From Marinicella gelatinilytica (GTDB lineage Bacteria; Pseudomonadota; Gammaproteobacteria; Xanthomonadales; Marinicellaceae): 64,000 bases of DNA. The stretch spans positions 1 to 64,000 of the forward strand of contig NZ_JAPMLN010000006.1 of assembly GCF_026410405.1 (NCBI RefSeq). Direction: 5' to 3'. Numbering within the stretch: the stretch's first letter is position 1; each line of letters begins with the position of its first letter. The position numbers and the translations under genes are program-made. Shown one piece after another: positions 8,367-19,253 of the stretch. The notes below the pieces were generated by a model. The model had not been told where the DNA came from. It saw only the letters and a program-made list of their open reading frames with translations, and did not search any database.

Positions 8367-9637
8367 TGAGAATTTTCATTGTTATCGCCTTAACCTTTAT
8401 TCTATGTCAAGCACAGGCCATCAGACCGCAACCAGCAACGGCTCAAAATGAACCACAAACCTTTATCAATGCCACCATTCATACTGGTGACGGTGAAGTT
8501 TTAAATCATGCCATGATGGTAACCGAGGCCGGTCGCATCACCTATTTAGGCGAGTATAATTCAGCCAGACAACAAGGCCAGGTAACTGATGTTAACCAAC
8601 AACATTTGTACCCGGGATTTATTTTAAGCAATACCAATTTAGGCTTAACCGAAGTGGATGCCATTAACGCTTCAGTGGACTTCAAAGAAACCGGCCAACT
8701 CAATCCCAATGTCCGCTCAGCCGTTGCTTACAACGCAGATTCCATGCGAATACCGCCGATGCGCTTTAATGGGATTTTACTGGCTCAAGTGGTTCCGGTT
8801 GGTGGTTTAGTCAGTGGCAGTTCTTCGATTATGCAACTGGACGCCTGGAATTGGGATGATGCCTTGGTGAAAAGTGACGATGGGCTGCATGTCAACTGGC
8901 CATCGCAATGGACCAAAAAATTTGATTTCAGTACCTTTAGTATGAAGCTGGAACAAGATAAAAACCACCAAGATAAAGTCACCCAAATTAAAACATTGTT
9001 TAACGATGCGCGTGTTGCTAATGACGCCAATAATTTAAAGTTATCAGCCGTGGCTTCTGTGTTTAACGACGACAAACAAGTCTTTATTCACGCCAACACA
9101 CCCAAAGCCATCATTGAAAGCATTGAATTTTTTCAATCCCTGAAAATCGACCCCATTTTGGTGACTGATTCAGCGGCTTTACCGGTTCTGGAATTTATTG
9201 CTGCCGCCAAGATTCCGGTTATTGTGACTTCGGTTCATGACTTACCTGAACGTAGCGACAGTCCGCTTGAGGAACCTTATGTTATTGCAGCAAAATTAAT
9301 CAAAGCCGGTGTATTAACAGCCATCACTTACCCTGGCTCTATGAGTTCACGTAATCTGGCTTTTACCGCCGGCACTGTGGCAACACAAGGCATCGACAAA
9401 AACACGGCACTACAGCTCATTACCCTCAACCCCGCAAAGATTCTTAACATTGATACCGATTATGGTAGTTTAGCAGTCAATAAAAGTGCCACCTTCTTTA
9501 TTTCATCCGGTGATGCGTTGGATATGTCAGGCCAAAAACTGCAGGCGGCTTATATCGATGGTCGTCAAATCGATTTAGCCGGCAAACAACAAAAACTATA
9601 TAAACGTTATCAGCAAAAATATCAGCTGGCAGAATAA
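8366..9637 (+). CDS. Secreted amidohydrolase-like protein lacking metal ligands
   Basis: 423 residues with a signal peptide (about 1-18). The fold signature is clear: a composite beta-sandwich start (FINATIHTGDGEVLNHAMM), LYPGFILSNTNLGL where active enzymes have HxH, MRFNGILLAQVVPVGGLVSGSSSI matching the equivalent stretch of its neighbour, and LNPAKILNIDTDYGSLAVNKSATFFI at the end. None of the four usual His/Asp ligands is visible in place. It overlaps the preceding gene by one base (TAATG), suggesting translational coupling and perhaps a complex in which it is a non-catalytic partner. Confidence 0.8.
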   Translation: MRIFIVIALTFILCQAQAIRPQPATAQNEPQTFINATIHTGDGEVLNHAMMVTEAGRITYLGEYNSARQQGQVTDVNQQHLYPGFILSNTNLGLTEVDAINASVDFKETGQLNPNVRSAVAYNADSMRIPPMRFNGILLAQVVPVGGLVSGSSSIMQLDAWNWDDALVKSDDGLHVNWPSQWTKKFDFSTFSMKLEQDKNHQDKVTQIKTLFNDARVANDANNLKLSAVASVFNDDKQVFIHANTPKAIIESIEFFQSLKIDPILVTDSAALPVLEFIAAAKIPVIVTSVHDLPERSDSPLEEPYVIAAKLIKAGVLTAITYPGSMSSRNLAFTAGTVATQGIDKNTALQLITLNPAKILNIDTDYGSLAVNKSATFFISSGDALDMSGQKLQAAYIDGRQIDLAGKQQKLYKRYQQKYQLAE

Positions 9638-9638
9638 T

Positions 9639-10619
9639 ATGTTATGCATTCAACACCATTTTACCGATCCTTACTTTAATTTAGCCGTGGATGAATATAT
9701 TTTTAAACACATTGATGAGGATTGTTTTATGTTGTGGCGCAATGATAACGCCATTATTGTTGGCAAACATCAAAATACTCTGGCTGAAATTAATCTGGAT
9801 TTCGTACAAGAAAAAGACATTAAAGTGGTCAGGCGGATGTCCGGTGGTGGTGCGGTTTACCATGACCTAGGTAACCTAAACTTCACTTTTACCAAAACCA
9901 ATAAAGAACCGAGCAAAGTTGATTTTCACCATTACACCCGCCCTATTCTTGATGTGTTACAAAATTTAGGTGTGAATGCTGAGTTTCAAGGTCGTAATGA
10001 TTTGGTTATTGACGGTAAAAAATTTTCCGGTAATGCCGAGTATATTTTAAAAAACAAAATACTGCATCATGGCACCATATTGTTTTCTTCACATATGCCG
10101 GATATAAGTGGTGCTTTAAAAGCCAACCCACTCAAATTTAAAGACAAAGCCGTTAAATCGATTCCTAAACGGGTCACCAATGTTATGTCACATTTAGCAC
10201 AACCTATATCCCTCGATGAGTTTACCGACAAAGTTATGGCTCATATTGTTGCAACTCATGATGATTGTCGTCCTTATACGCTTACTGAAAATGACATTAA
10301 AGCCATCGAAAAAATTCGCGATGAAAAATATGCCACGTGGGAATGGAACTTCGGCTCATCCCCTAATTATAATTTTCAACAATGCATTCGAACCGAAGGT
10401 GGCACCTTAGAAATGCATTTAGACGTTCACAAGGGTGTTATTGAGCAATGCCGTATCTTTGGTGATTTTTTCACCACCAAGGACATCAGCGCCATTGAAG
10501 ACACTTTAGTCGGGTTACGTCATGACAAAAAAGTCATCAGAAAACAACTGAATAAATTTGATATCAGCCGTTATTTTCACAACATGACAGCAGATGATTT
10601 AATGTCTGCCATGTTCTAA
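9639..10619 (+). CDS. lplA: Lipoate-protein ligase A
   Basis: LplA activates free lipoate with ATP and attaches it to the E2 and H-protein lipoyl domains. The protein has the family core RRMSGGGAVYHDLGNLNFTF (about residues 66-85) and G-K-H-Q-N near residue 43, then R-N-D-L-V-I-D-G-K-K-F-S-G, which carries the catalytic Lys region. At 326 residues it includes the C-terminal accessory domain found in E. coli-type enzymes. It starts one base after the amidohydrolase stop, so it is probably read from the same transcript, although no functional link is evident. A bidirectional terminator follows. Confidence 0.9.
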   Translation: MLCIQHHFTDPYFNLAVDEYIFKHIDEDCFMLWRNDNAIIVGKHQNTLAEINLDFVQEKDIKVVRRMSGGGAVYHDLGNLNFTFTKTNKEPSKVDFHHYTRPILDVLQNLGVNAEFQGRNDLVIDGKKFSGNAEYILKNKILHHGTILFSSHMPDISGALKANPLKFKDKAVKSIPKRVTNVMSHLAQPISLDEFTDKVMAHIVATHDDCRPYTLTENDIKAIEKIRDEKYATWEWNFGSSPNYNFQQCIRTEGGTLEMHLDVHKGVIEQCRIFGDFFTTKDISAIEDTLVGLRHDKKVIRKQLNKFDISRYFHNMTADDLMSAMF

Positions 10620-10640
10620 TGGTTTATTTCTGATAGCCAT

Positions 10641-10669
10641 AAAAAAGGGCCCAGATAGGCCCTTTTTTT
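10641..10669. terminator. Bidirectional intrinsic terminator between lplA and ppiD
   Basis: AAAAAAGGGCC (10641-10651) pairs perfectly with GGCCCTTTTTT (10658-10668) across a 6-nt loop. It has a T-run on both strands, as expected between convergent genes. Confidence 0.9.
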
Positions 10670-10689
10670 ATAGTGTATCAATCCCGTAT

Positions 10690-12597
10690 TTAGAATTGAT
10701 TTTGTTGGTTTAATAACTGCTCGTTAATGGTTATTTTTGCCGCTTGTCTCAATGCTTGCAATAACAACTGTTGTTCGTTGGTTTTAATGTTGCGCTCTAA
10801 TTGGGCCGCATCATCATTGAGCTGTGAGATGGCTGATGTATCGGGCGTATTAATGGCCAATAGCTGCACCACGGCAACGTCGTTATTATTGGCATTAACA
10901 ACATGAATTGTGTTGTCTGATTTCTCAGGCGCCATTAATCGAAATACTTCATTAACAACACTCACCGGATGATTAGAACCACTGCGTTTAACATCACGGG
11001 CTGCGATGATGCTTAAACCATCAAATTCATCAACCAATGCATTTAAGCTGACATCATCTTGTTGGGCTTTATTCAGAATTTCTTGCGCCAACTGTTGCGC
11101 TTGTTCCGCTGTTTTTTGATTGATTAGTTGGGTTTTAATGTCTTCTTTAACATCTTCTAGTGGTTGTACCTCAGCCGGTTTAACCTGATTCATATGAATA
11201 AAAGCAATATGGGTATCAGATATATTAACAACATCGGAGTTCATCAACTCTTCTTTGACCAATGTCGAATACGCCATCTGAACAAATTCAGGATTAGCGG
11301 CTAAACCACCACCACCTGAACGTGGGAAAAATTCAGTGGTTTTAACTGTTAAATCAGTGGCTTCAGCCGGTTGTGTTAAACCACTTTGTGCATCCAGCAC
11401 TAAACCGGACAACTCATTGGCCTTATCCAAAAATAAAGTTTGGGCTTGCTTGGCCTGTAACTCCTGTACAATTTCAGATTTAACTTCCTCAAATTCCGGA
11501 ATACGTGATTCTTTGATTTCTTCAAGTTTAATGATGTGATAACCAAATTCACTTTTAACCGGCTCTGAAATCTCACCCTCTTCCATACTGAACAAGGCTT
11601 CATCAAACTCTTCAACCATGTCACCGGAATTAACCAGGCCTAAATAACCACCTTGCTCTGCTGAACCCGGATCTTGTGAATATTCCTTTGCCAACTCAGC
11701 AAATGACTCACCATTGGCTAAGCGTTCTTGAATCGCCGATAGCTTATCTTGGGCATCAGCGTCATCATTTACGAGAATATGCGCGGCTTTTCGTTGCGGC
11801 GGTTTTTCAAATCGTTTTTTATTGTCTTCATAAGAAGTTAAGGCATCTTGATCAGACACATTAATCTGGTCAGCAACTTGTTGAGCATCCAGTTCAATGT
11901 AATCAACTTTGACCATTTCTTCCGTCATAAATCGATCACTGTTGTTTTCATAGAAATCGTTGATTTCATCATCAGTGACAGTGACTTCGTCGGTGAATTG
12001 ATTGGCCTCAATTAAAAAGTAATCAAAATCACGGGTTTGATTTCTCAAAACGGCAATGGTTTTGGCTTCTTTAGGCGTCATGAATGCAGTGTCATTAAAC
12101 AATTGATTAACGGCTTGGGCTGCTTCTTCATTGACAATACGTGACTGCAGTACCTGCGCAGATTGATTGGTTTGTGCCAAATAACCGGCATATAGTTCAC
12201 GGTCAAAATTACCATTGGCATCTTGGAATATTTCAACATCGCCTAAAATACCACGTATTTGCTCGGCAGTGACCGTATAACCATTGTTATAGGCTGCTTG
12301 ACGATGCAATACACTGTTAATCATAGATTCCAAGAAATTCCGGCGCATCATTGGGGAGTCAAAGAAATCCGGTTGAAGTTGATCTCCATATTGACTCAAC
12401 ATATTCTGTCGATAGGTGGCAAACTGATTACTGTAATCACTGTAAGTGATTGTTTCACCATTGACTGTTGCCAAAGAGTCGCTGCCGGATTGTGAGAAAT
12501 AATCACCCACACCCCATAACGCAAACGCCAAGATTAAAATACCCATGACTATGGTCATGAATAAGCCCGTTGATTTGTCTCTAATCCAAGTTAACAT
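10690..12597 (-). CDS. ppiD: Membrane-anchored periplasmic chaperone / peptidyl-prolyl isomerase PpiD
   Basis: 635 residues, near the E. coli length of 623. It begins with a short cytoplasmic stretch and one transmembrane helix (about 12-32), then a SurA/PpiD-type N-terminal chaperone region. A parvulin domain at about 267-362 ([14 protein letters not shown]..., [23 protein letters not shown]) is followed by a long C-terminal chaperone region. It acts at the SecYEG exit on newly exported outer-membrane proteins. The neighbours upstream in transcription are tRNA-Asp, tRNA-Val and hupB, the standard gammaproteobacterial order. Confidence 0.93.
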   Translation of the reverse strand: MLTWIRDKSTGLFMTIVMGILILAFALWGVGDYFSQSGSDSLATVNGETITYSDYSNQFATYRQNMLSQYGDQLQPDFFDSPMMRRNFLESMINSVLHRQAAYNNGYTVTAEQIRGILGDVEIFQDANGNFDRELYAGYLAQTNQSAQVLQSRIVNEEAAQAVNQLFNDTAFMTPKEAKTIAVLRNQTRDFDYFLIEANQFTDEVTVTDDEINDFYENNSDRFMTEEMVKVDYIELDAQQVADQINVSDQDALTSYEDNKKRFEKPPQRKAAHILVNDDADAQDKLSAIQERLANGESFAELAKEYSQDPGSAEQGGYLGLVNSGDMVEEFDEALFSMEEGEISEPVKSEFGYHIIKLEEIKESRIPEFEEVKSEIVQELQAKQAQTLFLDKANELSGLVLDAQSGLTQPAEATDLTVKTTEFFPRSGGGGLAANPEFVQMAYSTLVKEELMNSDVVNISDTHIAFIHMNQVKPAEVQPLEDVKEDIKTQLINQKTAEQAQQLAQEILNKAQQDDVSLNALVDEFDGLSIIAARDVKRSGSNHPVSVVNEVFRLMAPEKSDNTIHVVNANNNDVAVVQLLAINTPDTSAISQLNDDAAQLERNIKTNEQQLLLQALRQAAKITINEQLLNQQNQF

Positions 12598-12661
12598 CAG
12601 ATTTTATACCTAAATAAAATAACTAAAAAAAAAGGGTGTCAATTGACACCCTTCTTTCATA

Positions 12662-12738
12662 TGGCGGAGTGGACGGGACTCGAACCCGCGACCACCGGCG
12701 TGACAGGCCGGTATTCTAACCAACTGAACTACCACTCC
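12662..12738 (-). tRNA. tRNA-Asp (GTC)
   Basis: Read on the minus strand it starts GGAGTGGTAGTTCAGTTGG, has anticodon loop CTGTCAC (GTC) in a CCGGC/GCCGG stem, a GGTTCGAGTCC T-arm and an encoded CCA. It lies five bases after tRNA-Val, downstream of hupB. Confidence 0.96.
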
Positions 12739-12743
12739 GAATC

Positions 12744-12819
12744 TGGTGGGTGCTGAGGGGCTTGAACCCCCGACCCTCGCCTTGTAAGGGCGATGCTCTC
12801 CCAACTGAGCTAAGCACCC
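12744..12819 (-). tRNA. tRNA-Val (TAC)
   Basis: Minus strand: acceptor GGGTGCT/AGCACCC, D-arm TAGCTCAGTTGGGAGAGCA, anticodon TAC in a CGCCC-type stem, T-arm GGTTCAAGCCC, encoded CCA. It lies 13 bases after the hupB stop and is probably co-transcribed with hupB and tRNA-Asp. Confidence 0.96.
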
Positions 12820-12832
12820 GATTCAGGGAGCG

Positions 12833-13105
12833 TTAGTTTACTGCATCTTTAAGTGCTTTACCAGCCTTAAATGATGGAATTTTAGCCGCTTTAATTTGAA
12901 TGGTTTCACCGGTACGTGGATTACGTCCTTGACGGGCAGCACGTTCTTTTACTGAGAATGTACCGAAGCCTACAAAAGTTAATTTATCGCCTTTTTTAAG
13001 TGCGTTTGTGATGGTATCGACTACCGCATCAAAACAATCACCAGCAGTTGCTTGAGACACGTCTGCTTGCTCAGCAACAGCTTTAATAAAATCTTGTTTT
13101 TTCAT
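12833..13105 (-). CDS. hupB: DNA-binding protein HU, beta-type
   Basis: A 90-residue histone-like protein. It begins [18 protein letters not shown] and contains F-V-G-F-G-T-F, then the DNA-binding arm [12 protein letters not shown] and a basic tail. HU bends DNA and shapes the nucleoid as a dimer. The start is supported by a clear AGGAGAT ribosome site. It sits between lon and two tRNA genes, with its own promoter in the 208-bp gap. A second member of the family, ihfB, is at 63041. Confidence 0.96.
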   Translation of the reverse strand: MKKQDFIKAVAEQADVSQATAGDCFDAVVDTITNALKKGDKLTFVGFGTFSVKERAARQGRNPRTGETIQIKAAKIPSFKAGKALKDAVN

Positions 13106-13163
13106 TGTTTATCTCCTTCGAATTACAATATTTAAATGTTGACTTAACCGCCAAGAATCGCGC

Positions 13164-13173
13164 ATTTTATACC
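13164..13173 (-). promoter_or_regulatory. Extended -10 promoter of hupB
   Basis: On the minus strand TTGGTATAAAATGCGCG gives TGG plus TATAAA(AT), an extended -10, followed by a GCGCG discriminator. It lies about 60 bases before the hupB ATG. No strong -35 is seen. The rest of the gap 13106-13313 holds nothing else I can identify. Confidence 0.55.
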
Positions 13174-13313
13174 AAGTATTGACCATAAAGCCATCACTAT
13201 TTTTTAAAAATTGGTACAAATATGAGGATTTTCGTTTTTCTTAAGTTTGACGATTATTTGACCCTCTTATGAGTGCGATACATCATATCACAGTCAATCT
13301 TAAAGTCATCGAT

Positions 13314-15716
13314 TTAGTGATGATTTTCTTCACTTAAGCCATGTCTCTTACTGGGAACATGAACCGTTTTATCAGAATCATCGTCTGATTTAATGTGTTT
13401 TATTTTGTCAGCCAAAGCCAACGTTAACACTTCATCAATCCATTTAACCGGAATGATGTTCAATTGAGAACGTAATGCCTCAGGTAGTTCGGTCAAATTC
13501 TTCTCATTTTCTTTAGGTATGATGACAGTTTTTATACCACCGCGTAAAGCGGCCAACAGTTTCTCTTTCAAACCACCTATGGCCAACACGCGACCTCTTA
13601 AGGTAATCTCACCGGTCATAGCCACAGTGGCTTTCACCGGATTCTGGCTAAGCGCTGATACCAAAGCTGTACACATGCCGATACCGGCACTGGGACCATC
13701 TTTAGGTGTGGCCCCCTCAGGTACATGAATATGAATGTCATTTGTTTTAAATATATCCGGTGATATGCCAAACAACTGGGCCCGTGATTTAACCACAGAC
13801 AAAGCCGCTTGAATGGATTCTTTCATGACATCACCTAAATGTCCGGTGTGAGTTAATTTACCACGACCCGGATAGACTGATGCTTCAATTTGTAACAAAT
13901 CACCGCCAACCTCAGTCCAGGCCAGCCCGGTGACTGTACCGACTTCGTCACTTTTCTCGGCCACACCAAAATTAAATTTCTGAACACCTAAATAATCTGC
14001 CAGATTTTTCACCGATACCTTAATGGAGGTCAGGTTTTTATCAGTTAATATCTGTTTCACGGATTTTCTGGCGATTTTAGCGATTTCGCGTTCTAAATTT
14101 CGAACCCCGGCTTCCCGGGTGTAATAGCGAACAATATTTTTGATGGCCGCTTTAGAAATTTTGACTTCTGATTTTTTCAGACCGTGGGCCTTTAATTGCT
14201 TACTGATTAAGTACTTTTCCGCAATGGCTACTTTTTCTTCTTCCATATAGCCGGGTATGCGAATAATTTCCATGCGATCACGCAAAGGTGCCGGAATGTT
14301 CAAAGAGTTTGCTGTGGCAATGAACATAACTTCAGACAAATCAAAGTCAACTTCCAAGTAATGATCTGAAAAATGGCTGTTTTGCTCAGGATCTAAGACT
14401 TCCAATAAGGCTGATGCCGGATCACCACGAAAATCACGGGACATTTTATCCAATTCATCGAGCACCATAACCGGATTACAGGTTCCGGCTTTGGTGATGT
14501 TTTGAATAACACGTCCGGGCATAGAACCAATATAGGTTCTACGATGACCACGAATTTCAGATTCATCGGAGACACCACCCAAAGAAAATCGAGTAAAGCT
14601 ACGGTTTGTGGCTTTAGCGATGGAATGACCTAAGGAGGTTTTACCAACACCGGGTGGACCAACAAGACATAAAATGGCGCCTTTCATCTTTGGGGTGCGT
14701 TGTTGCACCGCTAAATATTCTAAAATACGTTCCTTAATTTCATCTAAGCCATAATGGTTTTCATCCAATACCTTTTGGGCAAAATCCAAATCCAGTTTGA
14801 GGTCGCTGCGCTTTTCCCAAGGCAAGCCAAGGATGGTTTCTAAATAGTTTCTGACCACTGTGGCTTCAGCTGACATAGCAGGCATCATTTGTAATTTCTT
14901 AAATTCCGCATCTACTTTGTTTTTAGCTTGCTCAGGTAATGGTGTGTCTTTAATCTTTTGCTCTAAATCAGCATATTCAGAATGCGACTCATCAATATCT
15001 GTGAGTTCTTTTTTAATGGCTTTTATTTGTTCGTTTAGATAATACTCACGCTGGTTCTTTTCAATTTGTCCTTTAACGCGTCCACGAATTTTCTTTTCCA
15101 TCATTAACAAATCCAATTCGGCTTCAATGATGGATAATAATGTCGTAACCAATTCGTCTATTTCATTAATTTCCAATAATTTTTGTTTTTGCTGATGTTC
15201 AATCATTAAGTGCGCAGAAATGGTGTCTGCTAAAGCCCCTAAATCATCTATGCTAAGCACATTACGCAACACTTCAGCAGATATTTTTTTATGTTTACCC
15301 TGATATTCTTTAAAACGGTCTTTAAGGGTTTTCAAAAAAACCTTTTCTTCATCACTGTCTAAATTTGTCTGGGCTTTAATAAGACTGTAATCGGCTTTGA
15401 AAAAACCATCATCAGTAAGCTCATCTAAATTAACTTTGGTTTGCCCTTCAATTAATACCTTATAAGTATTGTCCTGTAATTTAACCATTTGTAAAATGGC
15501 TGATAGAGTGCCGACACTGTAAATATCTTTTACAGCAGGGTCATCTAATTCAGAATCTTTCTGAGCCACTAAAATAACCGGTTGATTTTGATCCATGGCA
15601 TTTTTTAAGGCTTCGATGGATTTATCTCGCCCCACAAATAAGGGCACGACCATGCCTGGAAACACCACCACATCACGTAACGGCAAAACGGAATATTTAG
15701 TTTGTAATTTTGTCAT
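13314..15716 (-). CDS. lon: ATP-dependent Lon protease
   Basis: 800 residues, slightly longer than E. coli Lon (784) owing to an extended acidic/His C-terminal tail. It has a Lon N-terminal substrate domain (LPLRDVVVFPGMVVPLFVGR), AAA+ Walker A GPPGVGKTS (about 351-359), Walker B with VLDELDK, and a Ser-Lys protease domain with KDGPSAG (Ser near 675) and GGLKEKLLAA (Lys near 718). It degrades damaged and regulatory proteins. It starts two bases after clpX ends, so it is translated from the same transcript. No separate promoter space exists between them. Confidence 0.97.
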   Translation of the reverse strand: MTKLQTKYSVLPLRDVVVFPGMVVPLFVGRDKSIEALKNAMDQNQPVILVAQKDSELDDPAVKDIYSVGTLSAILQMVKLQDNTYKVLIEGQTKVNLDELTDDGFFKADYSLIKAQTNLDSDEEKVFLKTLKDRFKEYQGKHKKISAEVLRNVLSIDDLGALADTISAHLMIEHQQKQKLLEINEIDELVTTLLSIIEAELDLLMMEKKIRGRVKGQIEKNQREYYLNEQIKAIKKELTDIDESHSEYADLEQKIKDTPLPEQAKNKVDAEFKKLQMMPAMSAEATVVRNYLETILGLPWEKRSDLKLDLDFAQKVLDENHYGLDEIKERILEYLAVQQRTPKMKGAILCLVGPPGVGKTSLGHSIAKATNRSFTRFSLGGVSDESEIRGHRRTYIGSMPGRVIQNITKAGTCNPVMVLDELDKMSRDFRGDPASALLEVLDPEQNSHFSDHYLEVDFDLSEVMFIATANSLNIPAPLRDRMEIIRIPGYMEEEKVAIAEKYLISKQLKAHGLKKSEVKISKAAIKNIVRYYTREAGVRNLEREIAKIARKSVKQILTDKNLTSIKVSVKNLADYLGVQKFNFGVAEKSDEVGTVTGLAWTEVGGDLLQIEASVYPGRGKLTHTGHLGDVMKESIQAALSVVKSRAQLFGISPDIFKTNDIHIHVPEGATPKDGPSAGIGMCTALVSALSQNPVKATVAMTGEITLRGRVLAIGGLKEKLLAALRGGIKTVIIPKENEKNLTELPEALRSQLNIIPVKWIDEVLTLALADKIKHIKSDDDSDKTVHVPSKRHGLSEENHH

Positions 15717-15718
15717 AT

Positions 15719-16984
15719 TTATTTTTCTTTCATCTCATTAGAAATGGCGCCATATACAAGGTAAGGCTCCTTACCTTCTTCAATGACAGCCCGATCGATA
15801 ACGACCTTTTCAACATTGTCCAAATCTGGTAATTCGTACATAATGTTCAGTAAAGCCTTTTCCATAATGGTTCGTAAGCCACGAGCGCCTGTTTTCCTTT
15901 TCATGGCGAGTTTGGCAATGGCGTTTAAGGCATCTTCTCTTATTTCCAGCTCAACATTGTCCATATCAAAAAGCCGCATGAATTGTTTTGACAAGGCGTT
16001 TTTGGGTTCTTGTAAAATACGAATCAAAGCCGCTTCATCCAAAAGTTCTAAAGTGGCTAAAACCGGTAATCGGCCGACAAATTCCGGAATTAATCCGTAT
16101 TGCACCAAATCATCGGCCTCTAAATCTTTGAACATCGCCAATTCTTTTTCTTGATCTTTGGCTGAAGCCACATGGGCGGAAAAACCAATACCGGTTTTAA
16201 CTGAACGCTCTTGGATAATCTTTTCAAGACCGGAAAATGCCCCACCGCAAATAAATAAGATGTTTTTGGTGTTAACCTGTAAAAACTCTTGTTGCGGATG
16301 TTTACGCCCGCCTTGTGGCGGTATTGAAGCCACTGTACCTTCAATGAGTTTTAATAAAGCCTGTTGAACGCCTTCTCCCGATACATCTCGGGTTATGGAA
16401 GGATTTTCTGATTTACGCGATACTTTATCGATTTCGTCAATATAAATAATGCCCGTTTCAGCTTTTTCCACATCGTAATCACAATTCTGTAGTAGCTTTT
16501 GTATGATATTTTCGACATCTTCACCCACATAGCCGGCTTCAGTTAAAGTGGTGGCATCGGCAATGGTAAAAGGCACATTTAATATTCTGGCTAAGGTTTC
16601 AGCCAATAATGTTTTACCTGAACCGGTAGGACCAACCAACAAAATGTTAGATTTCGCCAGCTCAACATCATCACTGTCAACCATTGAGCGAACCCGCTTA
16701 TAATGGTTATATACAGCCACAGCCAACACTTTCTTCGCGGTTTCTTGACCAATCACATATTCATCAAGTAATTCATGAATTCTTTTCGGGGTTGGTAAAT
16801 CTTCACCGCCCTCACTCAGAATATCCTCCATTTCATCACGAATAATCTCATTACACAAATCAACGCATTCATCACAGATAAATACGCTGGGGCCGGCTAT
16901 CAGCTTCGTCACTTCCTGTTGGCTTTTACCGCAAAAGCTGCAGTGTTTAATTTCTTCTAGTCGCTTATCTTCACTCATGGGCAT
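15719..16984 (-). CDS. clpX: ClpX, ATPase and unfoldase of ClpXP
   Basis: 421 residues from the first ATG; a second ATG two codons later (16978, MSEDKR) is equally possible and closer to the usual start. It has the zinc-binding domain CSFCGKS...CDECVDLC, Walker A GPTGSGKT, the ClpP-docking IGF loop (TGIGFSAH) and a sensor-2 region GARGLR. It feeds unfolded substrates to ClpP. It is separated from clpP by about 200 bp that contains a strong hairpin, and is immediately followed by lon. Confidence 0.97.
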   Translation of the reverse strand: MPMSEDKRLEEIKHCSFCGKSQQEVTKLIAGPSVFICDECVDLCNEIIRDEMEDILSEGGEDLPTPKRIHELLDEYVIGQETAKKVLAVAVYNHYKRVRSMVDSDDVELAKSNILLVGPTGSGKTLLAETLARILNVPFTIADATTLTEAGYVGEDVENIIQKLLQNCDYDVEKAETGIIYIDEIDKVSRKSENPSITRDVSGEGVQQALLKLIEGTVASIPPQGGRKHPQQEFLQVNTKNILFICGGAFSGLEKIIQERSVKTGIGFSAHVASAKDQEKELAMFKDLEADDLVQYGLIPEFVGRLPVLATLELLDEAALIRILQEPKNALSKQFMRLFDMDNVELEIREDALNAIAKLAMKRKTGARGLRTIMEKALLNIMYELPDLDNVEKVVIDRAVIEEGKEPYLVYGAISNEMKEK

Positions 16985-17149
16985 TATTGGGTTGTTTTAT
17001 CACTGTTATCATACAAAAATTGTTGTTGGCTGCCTACCTTAAATATAAAAAGCTGGGCACGATTTGTATATGAGGGTAAGCCGTAAACTTTCAAGCTGAT
17101 TAGCATTGCTGATTTAGGCTTTGTTAAGGATAAGAATTAAGATGATAAG

Positions 17150-17185
17150 AATATGGACTGATGGCTAGTGCCATCAGTCCATATT
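17150..17185. repeat. Perfect 16-bp stem-loop between clpP and clpX
   Basis: AATATGGACTGATGGC (17150-17165) and its exact reverse complement (17170-17185) flank a 4-nt loop. On the minus strand, which carries clpP then clpX, it is followed by a pyrimidine-rich but interrupted stretch TCTTATCATCTTAATT. It could act as a partial terminator or an mRNA-stability element that lowers clpX and lon relative to tig and clpP. Confidence 0.65.
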
Positions 17186-17193
17186 AAATGGAA

Positions 17194-17805
17194 TTATTTA
17201 CGGTGGCTAACCACATGATCGACCAAACCATACTCTTTGGCTTCTTCCGCACTGAGGAAGTTATCGCGGTCTGTGTCTTTTTCGATTTTTTCGATATCTT
17301 GACCGGAATGTTTGGCCATAATTTCATTCATTTTTTGCTTCACTTTCAGCACTTCTCTGGCATGAATATCGATGTCAGAAGCTTGACCTTGAAAGCCACC
17401 TAATGGCTGATGGATCATGACCCGAGAGTTAGGCAAAGCAAAACGCTTACCTGCTGTACCGGCATTTAATAAAAAAGCCCCCATACTGGCAGCTTGACCA
17501 ATACACATGGTACTGATATCCGGTTTAATAAACTGCATGGTGTCATAAATTGACATACCTGAAGTAATCACACCACCGGGGCTATTAATGTATAGGTTAA
17601 TGTCTTTGTCCGGATTTTCAGCCTCCAAAAACAGCAATTGTGCCACCACTAAATTCGCCATATGGTCTTCGATCTGACCCACTAAAAATATAATGCGCTC
17701 TTTTAAAAGCCTTGAATAGATATCGTAGGACCGTTCACCGCGCGCAGTGCGCTCTATGACCATTGGCACCAATTGCATGGCTTCTTCTATGCGTTGATTA
17801 TTCAT
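17194..17805 (-). CDS. clpP: ClpP, serine protease subunit of ClpXP
   Basis: 203 residues. The catalytic triad is readable: Ser in GQAASMGAF, His in MIHQPLGG and Asp in [13 protein letters not shown]. The N-terminal [18 protein letters not shown] matches the short propeptide and axial loop region of the family. Its ATG overlaps the tig stop by four bases (ATGA), giving translational coupling. ClpP forms a 14-mer that degrades substrates delivered by ClpX. Confidence 0.97.
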   Translation of the reverse strand: MNNQRIEEAMQLVPMVIERTARGERSYDIYSRLLKERIIFLVGQIEDHMANLVVAQLLFLEAENPDKDINLYINSPGGVITSGMSIYDTMQFIKPDISTMCIGQAASMGAFLLNAGTAGKRFALPNSRVMIHQPLGGFQGQASDIDIHAREVLKVKQKMNEIMAKHSGQDIEKIEKDTDRDNFLSAEEAKEYGLVDHVVSHRK

Positions 17806-19112
17806 TCGCTTACTTTCGGTTTCATGACGTCATCAAAGCTTTTTTTGTTATTCTTAATCTTAACTTCAGATTCGATCCACTCCATAACTTGTGCTTCGAT
17901 TACGTTTTGTTCAACACTGGCCATCAAATCCTGGTTTTGATAATACATTTGAATAACTTCTTGAGGTTGTTCAAAGGTTTGAGCAATTTCATTAATTTGC
18001 TCTCTCACTTTGGTGAAGTCGGTTTTGATGTCTTGTTTTTTTGCAATGTCTTGAATAATAAGGCTGTTCAAAATTCTTTCTTTGGCGGCGGCCGTGTATT
18101 CAGATGAATCCTTTAGAGGCGCATCATCGCGTCCCATTTGCTTGGCACGTTGCTGATCTTGTTGTGCCATGTATTGACTCTCTCGCAGAACCATCGATTC
18201 AGGCAATGGCATATCAGCACAATGTGCCCGCAATGCTTGCAAAGCTTTTTGTTTAAAATGATTATTGACTGTTTGACTCAATTCGCGTTTAAGATTATTC
18301 TCAATGTCTTTCTTTAGTTGTTCAGGGTCGCCACTTTCGATACCAAATGATTTAACAAATGCTTCATCTACTTCAGGCAGCTTGGCTTTTTTGACTTCTT
18401 TAATTGTAAACTCAAAGTTTACTTTTTGACCAGCCAACTCATCAACATTGAATTGATCATCAAAAGTTATTTCTAAAGAGCCTTCTTCTTTTACTTTCAT
18501 ACCAGTTAAGGCCTTTTTCAAGGCATCTGGTATTTTACTTTCTCCCATTAAAATACCCATGTGTTCAGTATCTTTCTTAGGAAAAGTTAAATCCTTATTA
18601 CTGGCTTTAAAATCTAAAGTTACTAAATCGCCATTGGCAATTTTACCCTTGCTGTCTTTCCAATCTTGCTTTTGTTTTTGTAAATTAACAATCATGTCAT
18701 TGACATCTGATTCGGTAATTTCAACCAAATCTTTTTCAACTTCTGTGTTAGCAAAATCAATTTCAGGCACTTGTGGCATCAACTCAACTTTCGCTTCAAA
18801 AGCGAAACCACCATCATCGGCGTCATTTGTTTTTGTGACTTCAGGAGCGGCTGCCAACTCAAGCTCATTGTCAGTAATGGCTTTCTCAATGGAGTTTTGC
18901 ATTAATTCGCCAAGCACTTCTTGACGTGCATGCTGTCCAAATCGTTGCACCAAAATCTTTTTTGGTACTCGACCTTGACGAAATCCTTTTATACGAACTT
19001 CTTTACCCAATTCGGTGATTTTTTCATCGACTTTTGATTGAATGTCTGCGGCTGCTAATTCAATATTTACCGTACGTTCCAAACCTTCTGCTTGATCTAT
19101 TGAGATTTGCAT
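17802..19112 (-). CDS. tig: Trigger factor, ribosome-associated chaperone
   Basis: 436 residues, near the E. coli 432. The N-terminal ribosome-binding domain contains [17 protein letters not shown] (the signature G-F-R-x-G-x-x-P). A central FKBP-type isomerase domain (about 150-245) and a C-terminal chaperone domain rich in helices follow. A TGGAG ribosome site precedes ATG 19112. It is the first protein gene after the tRNA array and may be reached by readthrough of the tRNA transcript. Confidence 0.96.
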   Translation of the reverse strand: MQISIDQAEGLERTVNIELAAADIQSKVDEKITELGKEVRIKGFRQGRVPKKILVQRFGQHARQEVLGELMQNSIEKAITDNELELAAAPEVTKTNDADDGGFAFEAKVELMPQVPEIDFANTEVEKDLVEITESDVNDMIVNLQKQKQDWKDSKGKIANGDLVTLDFKASNKDLTFPKKDTEHMGILMGESKIPDALKKALTGMKVKEEGSLEITFDDQFNVDELAGQKVNFEFTIKEVKKAKLPEVDEAFVKSFGIESGDPEQLKKDIENNLKRELSQTVNNHFKQKALQALRAHCADMPLPESMVLRESQYMAQQDQQRAKQMGRDDAPLKDSSEYTAAAKERILNSLIIQDIAKKQDIKTDFTKVREQINEIAQTFEQPQEVIQMYYQNQDLMASVEQNVIEAQVMEWIESEVKIKNNKKSFDDVMKPKVSE

Positions 19113-19139
19113 TATAACTCCAGAGTTTATCTATAAATT

Positions 19140-19224
<85 letters not shown>

Positions 19225-19253
19225 AATGTTTTTATCGGGATGAAAAGAATGAA

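Noticed and set aside
12610-12804. Minus-strand ORF over tRNA-Asp and tRNA-Val
   Set aside because: It reads through two tRNA genes (GGSSPSAPT, RGFESRPLRH are classic tRNA translations) and has no protein support.
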